From Perkinsus olseni (Eukaryota; Perkinsozoa; Perkinsida; Perkinsidae), in contig JABANP010000031.1 in NCBI GenBank assembly GCA_013115135.1, positions 1 to 64,000 of the forward strand: a DNA stretch of 64,000 nt. The letters run 5' to 3'. Within the stretch, counting starts at the first letter, position 1; every line of letters begins with the position of its first letter. Of the stretch, positions 55,437-64,000 are shown in pieces. Made by a program: the position numbers and the translations under genes. A model generated the notes under the pieces. That model was not told the origin of the DNA. It worked only from the letters and a program-made list of their open reading frames with translations, and made no database searches.

Positions 55437-58400
55437 ATGGGACCCAAGAAGCAAAGCGCCAACGCTAAGATTGAAAAGATACTCTCCGGAAGAGTGTTGT
55501 ATGAGCAAGAGATCGGAGAAGGCGAGGGCGTTCGGAAGGCATTGATGGCTGGATATTACGTGGGGACGAGTTCGGATTCTGGAGACTTCTTGCTGAGTAA
55601 GGCTCTGCCAGACAGTAGAGGGGCTGAGGATGAACAACACTTCGAGAAGTCGCCTTCTATGGTGTTCTTTTTACACCCAACGTTGGCCAAGAAGTTCAAA
55701 AGCGGAGCGGATATCAAACAAGATTTGCAAGATATTTTCGCTTCAAGACATGAGTTGGGCTATCCCACGGATGCTGATCCACCGCCACTCCCGAATCCTG
55801 ATGACTATCGAAAGTATGAGACTTTTACACTCGGCAACTATGTGAGCTTAACGAAGGAGCAGAAGATGATGAGCTCGGAAGACTTGTCCAAAGGAGTCCT
55901 CCTCGGAGATAGGAGGCTGGTGATTAAAAAATCCCGAGTGGAAGGGCCCATCCTGGGGTTTTTGCTGGGGCTGCGATACCTCCGCACAGCTACGTAACTT
56001 TATATGATGGCTTTGAGATAACAACTACCGAACGCTCGCTATTGGCAAAGGGGTCAGGCCAATACGCTAATGCTACGGATTACATTTACACTTACGAGGA
56101 CGACGAGACTGTGCTATGCGGAACGGATACACTCATGGCTGGATTACCTATGGGAAGCTTCATCAACGGCAGTGAGGACGCTCGGTTGATAAACTGTATC
56201 TATCGAGAAATCGATGTGACGGATAGAGACTCGGGCGGCGGGGAACGGTCGGGTCGGGTGATGATTATTGAGTCTACCCGAGCAATTCATGAACATGAAG
56301 AACTCTACGTGTATTACGGTGATAATTACGGTTGGAAACCTGGCAAATATCAAGTTCCAGCGGGCGAACCTTTATCTTTGGATGATATGCCAGCTATGGA
56401 TTGGTCTGTTCTTCCATCAGCTAGGGGTGATGGTGGTGCAACTTCTTCAAACGCGGGATTGAAACGTCGACATGATGAAGGTGGATTGCATGTATGAAGG
56501 TTAAGCTGATTAGCGAAATATTACGACATGTGCTTTCTTTTCAGGTCACGAGTTCGCAAGGAAGTAGCTCGAGTGAGGAGCAGCCTGATTCAGAGGCGGA
56601 TACCCAGCCTACTAGAGGATATGCAGAGAAGCTACGAACTCTCACGTCTACTGTGTCTAAGGCCAATGACATGAGTCGAAGGGCTTGTCGAGTTTTGCGA
56701 GAGATAGCGGAGAAGTTGCAAGACAATACCGACGACTTGGACCGAGAAGTTGAAGCTTTGAGTGGAGATGGAGCATTGGCGACGGCGGCATCCCAAAAGA
56801 AGCGGCCGACTAAATGGACCGAGGAAAAGAATAATAGGATGATCGAAATTACTAGCCAGGCGGCGAGGGAACTGTTGTTAGACCCTGAGAAAAAGATCAA
56901 TCGGAAAACGTGGAAGGAGAAGATGTCGCTTGCGATAATTAACGACCTCAAGCTTCCTGAGAGCGTCTTCTATAAAGGCAGCAAAAGAACTATATGGCAC
57001 CACTTTCACACAACGTGGGAGGATCAGCTGTTGGCCGAGATGGGGTTAAATCCGAAGTTTTCCGGTGCATTCACCAAAACCGAAAGTGAGTCCACGGAAT
57101 AGTTCGGCTATGGGCTGCCAACCGACTCTGCAATGACTGTTATTACTCCTCGAGGACTATTCATCATCCTCGTTTTTAAGTAGTTCATTTCCTAACACAT
57201 GTTGGTTGTAGTTGAGTCTCATACGCGAGTATGGGCGAATAATGGATGAATAATTGCCAATCAGGTACTTCAGGTGGGTGCTCGGATATGCATATTCCCA
57301 TCAGTGACACCGCCAATGAGGAGAAGAAGAGATCAGGAAGAAGTGCTCCCTCTAAGGCAATGAAACGTCGGAAGACGGTGACAGAACCCGAACAGTTGGA
57401 TCAAAGTGGTGGGTCGTCTGATATTGAAGAGCAGGATGAAGGTAATCTTAGTATGATACTAAGGAACACAACTCTTTACATCTGCTTCCAGGCCAACAGG
57501 TAGAGACTCCACAAGACGTCTCCGGGTCAACCCCACCTCCGACTTCTACTCCACCAACACCTACTAGTTCCCTATCTTCCCCTTCGCCACCGCCTACACC
57601 ACCTCAAGCGACGCCACCACCACCGCCACCGCCAACGCCACCACCACCGCCAACACCACCACCACCACCGCCAACACCACCCCCACAAGATGTGCCTCCA
57701 TACGACACGGAGGTAAAATGATGTTGTACTCGAATAGATATTGCCGATCTCAGGTGATATCGCTTAGTTCAGAATGGAGTTCCGAATGGAGTTCCGAATG
57801 GAGTTCCGAATGAAGTTCCGAGTAACACTCTCATTCAATGAGACTCATTGACATAAGTTTTTAATCCAAATATCGAATTGTGTTCGACGAACACTGCTCG
57901 TTAGTACTACGGGTAACGCAACATGCTTGAAAGTCGTCTAACGAATCATTGTTAAGATTTTAGCATGTGCTACCGAAGGTCTCTGTACTCAACAATGAAT
58001 TACCGAGAAGCCACCTACTATATTCGCTCTGACCTTTCCGTATTTTCGCAGGCCATTGGATGCTCAGCATACTATGCTCCATACTATGGTGAGAACGCCA
58101 TTTGCATATTAAACGTTCCGCTCATGATTATTTCCCAACGTTCCGCAAAAAAAAGAGTAACCTTATTATTTAACACCTTAAGAAGCGAGTCGCTTCTTCA
58201 AGCGACCCGAAGCAGTCTATCATCCAAACCTGCATTGGCTGCAGGGAGAAGACGTGTTTGCGACTAATCCATATATTGATAAACGAACACGTAAGCAAGT
58301 TAGGGACTATGTAGTAACCCCAAATAAAGACGACAATTTGTGAATTGGAGAAACCTTGTTTTACATCGAAACCTGCGCTAAGTTACGAGTTTCACAAACC

Positions 58401-58609
58401 TAACCTCCGTATCACTCTTCATGTCCCCAGGTAAACCTCTTCCACTTGGAATCGCTCAAAATGTTGGCACAACTCATCCCGTATTTTCGCAAACCCCTTT
58501 TGAATTCTGGAGAAATTTTGGTGTTGGGGGAAGGGTTCGAGAATGGAGTAGGGAACTATGCGAAGGGTTGGCCGTTCGGTATTTGCGGAAATTCCTTCGC
58601 CAAGCATGA
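55437..58609 (+). CDS. SET-like / Myb-SANT-like protein with proline-rich tail, one frameshift
   Basis: Six exons with agreeing phases: 55437-56491, 56545-57085, 57274-57441, 57492-57712, 58052-58088 and 58431-58609 (about 733 codons). Exon 1 holds a basic start (MGPKKQSANAKIEK) and a SET-like domain: GVFAGAAIPPHSYVTLYDG, GSFINGSEDARLINC and ESTRAIHEHEELYVYYGDNY correspond to the usual G-x-F-A, N-H-S-x-x-N-C and G-E-E-L-x-x-D-Y motifs, several of them altered. The frame breaks once near 55.96 kb at a G-run next to a T-run, consistent with one lost base. Exon 2 has RPTKWTEEKNNRMIEIT and a C-terminal helix, like Myb/SANT or MADF DNA-binding modules. Exon 4 is proline-rich. A chromatin-linked methyltransferase-like role is inferred. 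The stop codon lies in the first unit of a tandem repeat. Confidence 0.65.
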
Positions 58610-59108
58610 CAGATAGACGCTGTCTGCTGATGAGGCGATGATTGGCTATTTATTTCAGGGAGTAGTTGAAATCGAATACCCCTTCGCCGAGCATGACAGA
58701 TAGAGGCTGTCAGCTGATGAGGCGATGATTAGGCAGTTATTATTTAGGAGTACTCATCAGGGATTCTTTCGCCAAGCATGACAGGGAGTGGCTGTCAGCT
58801 GATGAGGCGATGATTAAGTACTTATTACTTAGGAGTAGTTGAGATCCGATATCCTTTCGCTGAGCATGACATGCAGAGGCTGTCAGCTGATGAGGCGATG
58901 ATTAAGTACTTATTACTTAGGAGTAGTTGAGATCGGAAATGCCTTCGCCAAGCATGACAGATAGAGGCTGTCAGCTGATGAGGCGATGATTAGGCACTTA
59001 TTATTTAGGAGTATGCATCAGGGATTCTTTCGCCAAGCACGACAGATAGAGGCTGTCAGCTGATGAGGCGATGATTGGCTATTAATTTCAGGGAGTAGTT
59101 GAGATCGC
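58593..59108 (+). repeat. 85-88-bp tandem repeat, six units
   Basis: TTCGCCAAGCATGACAG-type starts at 58593, 58681, 58766, 58854, 58942 and 59027. Each unit has a TGACAG...CTGTCA hairpin and GCTGATGAGGCGATGATT. Diverged single units occur at 60.84 and 61.08 kb. Confidence 0.93.
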
Positions 59109-59185
59109 ACGCATAGTATGCGTCGCATACCCCGGTGCCTTGGTAGTGAGTCACGCAAGGTCCAAGTACCGTTACTCTTCAGGGC

Positions 59186-59386
59186 ATGGACGACTTTATT
59201 TGCAACCCTGCTCCAATGCTGAATAGTGATGGCAACCCATTGACCGCTGAAGTTGTCAGTCGCGACGAAGTCGGTGCACCCAAGCCTCAAGAGAATGCAG
59301 CAAACAACTATGTTAACCCCAAAGATGAGGGAGGAGAAGGGGAGGATCTAGTGTCTTTACTACGGGCACAATATGTGGAGGGTTAG
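59186..59386 (+). CDS. small acidic hypothetical protein
   Basis: A 66-codon frame from MDDFICNPAPMLNSDGN to DLVSLLRAQYVEG, ending TAG. Composition is protein-like and acidic. A possible further exon follows an acceptor at CCCCAG near 59.43 kb (TAGEEREIIAEIDRQSTL), but the donor is weak. No family recognised. Confidence 0.35.
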   Translation: MDDFICNPAPMLNSDGNPLTAEVVSRDEVGAPKPQENAANNYVNPKDEGGEGEDLVSLLRAQYVEG

Positions 59387-60165
59387 AAGGGGCGAAAAGG
59401 GAAGACGTCACAGTTGCTTTTCCCCAGACAGCGGGAGAGGAAAGAGAGATTATCGCTGAGATTGACCGTCAGTCAACTCTGAGATGTGTTTGGTTGAAGA
59501 CTTCAACTTGAAGTGAAGTCAATAGCCTCCCTGTCCGATTATGCACGTTGCAGAAATCGTAGACCATCGCACTATAAGGAGAACATAAGACCCATCAACT
59601 CCTCCGGAATCGGTGTATCCCACACAGGCCGTGTGTCACACGGTCGCCAATGGCACGAAGGAGCAGGCAGACAATATCCATCCAGAATCCCTAAAATAGA
59701 TGAAAAATTTTCAAGACTCTTGGGTACAGAGTGAGGCAATGACACTGTCCTTTCCAAACGTAGGATGCCCCAATTGCCTGTTCACATCTCTAATGCCGTA
59801 GAGTTTTCTCCACCAGTATTGTCTACTAATTGGTTTCTCAGGGTCACTTATATGCGAGAAAGTAGGAGAGCTCGCAGCGCCGGTGATAGCCTTAAATATG
59901 TGCCTTTGAAACTGAAATACCAACCAGTGCCAGGATTCAAGCGGTAGTCCATCACTTCAGCGCCATAAGCCTTGACGTAGAATGCTAGCCTACCGTCCAG
60001 AGTTCACCGTAATTTACCACGCCCTGAAACAACAATTGTCCTACCCTATACACATGGAGAATAATCGGGAAAGTGGTGCGGTCGGATGAGCGCAGGCGCG
60101 GAAAAGTAACGCATGCAGTGCAGTAACCGCAAGCCCTAAATTCATTTCCAGTTATTGCTGGCAGC

Positions 60166-60564
60166 TCAACCCGCGAAGGCTCGATTCGCACGATCTGCAG
60201 TTTCTGCCTTTTTCGCCTGTGTGCGCGGACGTTGGACCCGTCGGGGTAGGCCGCAGTAGGAATGAATCCTGTTCCTGTGATTGCTTTTTTTCGTGTTGAA
60301 TGCTCGAGGACGACCGTGGTGGTGATGCTTATGGTGAAATTCCGGCGCCAGAATCCCTTGAGGTAGTGTCTTTGTTACAGGAACTGCTCGTGAAATGAAT
60401 GAGTGGTATGTTGTGTTCAGTTGGCACCGCCAACTTGGCGGCATTAGAAGGTCAGGGGACCATATTTGACCCGAACTCGGGTGGTATTCCAACGCTTGGG
60501 TCCCCTGAAGAAGAGCAACTAGGGCGAGAACTATGCGAGAATTGAGCCCTAGCGGTGAGTTCAT
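60166..60564 (-). CDS. short secreted-protein-like ORF
   Basis: 132 codons beginning MNSPLGLNSRIVLALVALLQ, a typical signal peptide (hydrophobic core, then GTQA as cleavage region), then a His-rich stretch and a basic tail. A diverged inverted copy at 53.3 kb has lost the start codon. The C-terminal half may run into intron sequence. Function unknown; export from the cell is inferred only from the leader. Confidence 0.4.
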   Translation of the reverse strand: MNSPLGLNSRIVLALVALLQGTQALEYHPSSGQIWSPDLLMPPSWRCQLNTTYHSFISRAVPVTKTLPQGILAPEFHHKHHHHGRPRAFNTKKSNHRNRIHSYCGLPRRVQRPRTQAKKAETADRANRAFAG

Positions 60565-61254
60565 TGATTAGCGCGGCGGCAAACCCAACCACAATATTTT
60601 TATATCAATATGAATGAGCTCTGTACCTCTCAGGTATATTTCCTGGGTTAAGCACAGGACGGAAACGGAGTGTAGACTACATTATGTAGTACACGAGAGT
60701 GCACGAAGGAAGATTCTTCATTGAAGAGTCTGGTTGCGTCAGCGTGATGTGGTTTCAAGTTTAAGAATTTCTTGAGTATTGCGAGGGACCGGCATTGCTT
60801 CTACGGTAGAACTTCTACCGTAGTAGTTCTACCGCTTCGCTCAGCATGACAGCATAAGGCTGTCAGCTGATAAGGCGATAAGAAATGCTACTTGCGGAGA
60901 CTCCGCGACTACAAACTCAGTTTGTATCCAGGTTGGGTCACTCTTCACTAGGATGTCTCTAGTGAGTCACGACACATGGTGCCTGCTCAGACAATCCAGG
61001 TTGGGTCACTCTCCACTAGGATGTCTCTAGTGAGTCATGTTCAGAACATTGTTCTGAGCACTTCATGTTCTGCAATCTCGCTTCGCTGAGCATGACAGCA
61101 TAAGGTTGTCAGCTGATAAGGCGATGGGCTATGCTTTACGGGAAATTTGCTGGCAATCATGCTCAGTTCCAGGGTCTAATAGACTGTCGTGCTTTAACCG
61201 CGGCGTGTCGCCGTGGTAAAGTCCAGATTCCGTCCACACAGGGGGAATACAGAC
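60565..61254. repeat. hairpin-rich repeats, no gene
   Basis: Contains TCTACGGTAGAA palindromes near 60.80 kb, two copies of a CCAGGTTGGGTCACTC...CACTAGGATGTCTCTAGTGA unit (60930 and 60998), each able to fold, and two diverged units of the 58.6-kb repeat family. Confidence 0.7.
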
Positions 61255-61560
61255 CGTGACGGACCTGAAGCGCCGAAAGGCCTTCAACCGTCTTATGAGG
61301 GCTATCAGGGAGCATCTAAACGTCACTGCTGCTGCACAGCAAGACGTCCCACCGGATTAGCAGTGGAGCCAGCCACGATATAGGTGTGGTGGCAGTCTGT
61401 AATTAAGAAGATGTCGCTGTTTTCTGGGGGCGGCAACTCGGAGGGAGGAAGACAGCAGATGAGAAAGACCGTAGCAGCTGGCGACGGAAGAGTTTTTGAA
61501 GACCACCATTATGTAAAATTGGCGTGATAGCCGGCGCCCTTTCTGCTGAGAGACGTGGCG
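61255..61560 (+). mobile_element. 5'-truncated LINE 3' end, second copy
   Basis: Matches 16808-17135 from GTGACGGACCTGAAGCGCC through the ORF end (CACCGGATTAG) and the untranslated tail to GAGAGACGTGGCGAT, with scattered differences and a small deletion. Confidence 0.8.
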
Positions 61561-63728
61561 ATTATACCATGTACAGCTCGATGTATAAGGATAGCTTCCG
61601 CTGATATTATCAGCCTGATAAGCAAGAAGAGCTTGGTGAAAATCTCAATGAAGGCCAATGAGGCAATTGGGAAGGGATTGTGTCACTCTGCAATCTTCTA
61701 CTACCCGGTACGCAACCGGGCCAGTTAAAGAGGGCAAACACGAACTCTGTTCGCAGGCTGTGATGGAGGGTCAGGGCCCCTGACTCAGTGGTGGCAGAGA
61801 GTCCGACTGACACTGCAGCTGGCAATGTATGTGTTAAAGCTTCAAAGATCAAAATTAAGTACATTGGTAGGAGTAGGGAGAAGAGGAAATGAGAAGGGGG
61901 GCCCATCAAAGGGCATCACGGCAAATGCTATTACTCATCAGCAAGTGATTGTCTCGTAATTCGCCTAGTTAAGGATTACGTAGTGTTCATGACTCATGAA
62001 CTTAGCATAAGCAAGAGATATCCGAGCCCAATAATATTGGGCTCGAGTTCTGCTCGAGTACACTCTCCTCCCCTCACAGTGGGGACGCCGACGGTCCTGG
62101 GATCATAAAGCATTTCAGTCGTTCTGAAACCGTTCGAACTGAAGTCCAAGACTTGACGAAACTGGCTCACCTCGTTGGGAGGATATTTTTCCACCGCGGC
62201 GGGCAAAATCACAGCTGATTATTGTACCCTATTGACCCGTGGGCCACGGGCCGTGGTGGCCCACCACGCTTCAGTAGCCGAAGAGTGACTTGTGATGTAT
62301 ACCACAGTGGAGTATACATTCTAAGATGAAAACATGGGGTGCATTCTTAGAGCATTCTGATGCTCGTCCGCATATGAAAAAATCGTAGTTGATCGAGCGG
62401 ATACGGCAAGAAATGGACGGAACGAGCACAGGGTTGTCGGACGAAAGAACTCAAGAAAGAACGGTAATAACTTATTACTGATGAGCATATGGGCTCGATG
62501 AGGCCGACAGTCTCATTGAGACTGTCTCAAGAGTCTGAGACGCAGACGCAAGAACTCCGAGATGACACGAGATCGCCAAAAGAGTTTGCCATTTACATAC
62601 TCGCCACCAACGAGGGAATATACCACCGGTCGAAGAGTCCGCGAGCGATCTTTGGCTATACAGAGGCCAAAGGTATCTGTACAGATTAAGTGTGTGATTC
62701 CTGCAAGAGTCCGGCGAACACGGCAGCCATTAGGCTGGTGGCCAATATCCCCACATATAGAACCTATTTCGCCTGGTGACCCGAACTGGCCCAGGTCGGG
62801 TCCACTCGGTGAAATCCGCTGGAGCCTTTCCCCGAGACTTCACGAAAGAAGCTATGTGATGGAACAGACAACATCACGAACAGCAAAACATGGTCATGAA
62901 TACATCGATGGACACCAAACTTGTCACGACTGCACCGTATCCGAGGCTGCACCATCGGCATCTAAAACTGACGAAGTAGGTCAGCGAGCATGCACGGTGA
63001 GTCATGATCGGTGAGGGAATGCCAACAGTTAACTATCTTCCGAAACTCATTCGCTACTTCCCGAAAGAAATTTTCCAAGATATTCTCGCGTTCCAGAGAA
63101 GGGTTGTGCGAGTTCAACTGTGACTAGGCAAATTTATGCGTGACGCGTACAGTTGCATCATATGAACTGGCCGGCTCCATAGTTCATCACGCGTCGAGGA
63201 GTATTGGGAGAAGAAATCTTCTCATAGGTCCTATAATATAGGAGTTTGTAGCGCGCTATACAGCTGCCATGAAGCGTTCAAAACTATTGAAGGACCTGTT
63301 AACCTAAGGATATGAGTTTAATCATACAGCCATCTTGGGCTGCTGTCAGTAGACTCCTGCCGACGCTCCAGGATATACGTCAAGCAGACGCGGCGAACCA
63401 TTGAAAGGACGAGTAACTCGCCTGTAGAAATAAATTCTACAGGCAATTATTGCTCACTTCCCGGGTGAGGTTGCTGGTCCAGCAATGCTGGAGGTAGTTA
63501 GGTATCATTTAATCATAAGTTGTGGTTCAAAACGTGGCAAATCAAAACTGGTAGGAGACAGTAGTGCCTCACACTGTCTGCTCCTCAGCTATCTGCCCGA
63601 ATGCCTCCGGATTTGGCTGCTCCCGAGCTCGGTCGACCGTCTGAGGTTCGTCGCAGAGTCTGAGGTGAGGCAGCGACAAAGGGGCATCTCGAGAACGTCT
63701 TGTAAAGAATTGCAGCCTGAGAGCTCAC
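61561..63728. other. no confident gene
   Basis: A reverse-strand ORF at 61909-61610 has a hydrophobic leader (FLFSLLLPMYLILIFEAL) and might be a secreted protein, but nothing else supports it. 62.24-62.27 kb has a GGGCCACGGGCCGTGGTGGCCC palindromic stretch. 62.39-62.46 kb is related to the 517-bp insertion at 10.8 kb. Confidence 0.3.
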
Positions 63729-63971
63729 CAGAGACGGTCCGCTCTAGGACATGGTGATCTTGGCCGGAGAGTGAAGGGTGTTCAGCATCATCGGCTTCAT
63801 CGTGTCTGAAGACGTACTCAATGGACCATGAAATATGCTGGCGGCCACAGAAGGGCCTAGCACTGCTAGGCTAGCAGGCCAGACTACCAAATCTATGGGC
63901 AAAGACTCACTCGCGTTTTTCCCTCCTATTTTTGTAATTAATCAACTTCCTCTTCATTTCGTACCGAAATC
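63729..63971 (-). CDS. two internal exons of an unknown gene running off the right edge
   Basis: Exon 63971-63911 (acceptor CAG, donor GA|GTGAGT) encodes a basic stretch, FRYEMKRKLINYKNRREKRE. Exon 63805-63729 (acceptor CTTCAG, donor TG|GTGAGC) follows in matching phase with the acidic HDEADDAEHPSLSGQDHH. The donor may be skipped, since the frame also stays open. No family can be named. Confidence 0.4.
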
Positions 63972-64000
63972 CTGATGGAAAGAGTAGCAAACGTGATACA

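Noticed and set aside
58593..59108. CRISPR array
   Set aside because: The whole 85-88-bp unit is repeated; there are no unique spacers of constant length and the genome is eukaryotic.
58593..61128. CTGATGAGGCGATGA in the tandem units as a hammerhead ribozyme core
   Set aside because: CTGATGA is followed by neither a proper stem II nor GAAA, and the units at 60.8 and 61.1 kb read CTGATAA. The hammerhead core is incomplete.

Overview
This is eukaryotic nuclear DNA, not bacterial. The genes are split by many short GT-AG introns (often 45-60 nt), one encodes an axonemal dynein intermediate chain (so the organism makes flagella or cilia), and the repeats are eukaryotic retrotransposons. A flagellated protist is the safe reading. 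An alveolate of the Perkinsus/dinoflagellate type would fit, but no rRNA or other marker here proves it. I rebuilt gene models by eye from splice consensus, phase agreement and family similarity; no search was run.

Left third (1-22 kb). The minus strand carries the start of a protein kinase (1-115), a small unknown gene (242-798) and two amino-acid/auxin permease (AAAP) transporter genes, A (2633-5059, intact, 10 exons) and B (12733-15140, one frameshift). Two near-identical duplicated blocks surround them. D1 is 4630-7200 and 9517-12608; D2 is 7201-8035 and 15012-15847. Block edges fall in, or just outside, AAAP genes and leave orphan first exons. Fragments of an LTR retroelement (8.0-9.3 kb) and of a LINE (16.5-17.1 kb) lie between. 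A RanBP2-type zinc-finger ORF (+) and a coiled-coil gene (-) end tail to tail near 19.49 kb.

Middle (22-51 kb). A young, intact Ty3/Gypsy-type element (22378-28583) has its Gag start inside the LTR. It is followed by a tight row of minus-strand genes: a DNAI2-like dynein intermediate chain (20 exons, 545 codons), an ARH-type ADP-ribosylglycohydrolase homologue lacking the first metal-binding motif, a METTL/EEF2KMT-like methyltransferase, and a long coiled-coil gene (40411-50924) with a DIRS/Ngaro-type tyrosine-recombinase retroelement with split direct repeats (41831-47431) in one intron. The introns of these genes share a few recurring sequences: GCGGAGCGAAGC, AATTTCGTGGCGCGCG and tRNA-like stretches, mostly in fixed orientation to the host gene. 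They look like introner elements, i.e. transposable elements that become introns. Two palindromic copies with TA at both ends suggest a MITE source. This is the most interesting signal in the window.

Right third (51-64 kb). It is rich in tandem and inverted repeats. It holds a six-exon plus-strand gene encoding a SET-like domain, a Myb/SANT-like domain and a proline-rich tail (55437-58609, one frameshift), flanked by a diverged inverted duplication carrying a short secreted-protein-like ORF, then a second LINE 3' fragment and the edge of another minus-strand gene.
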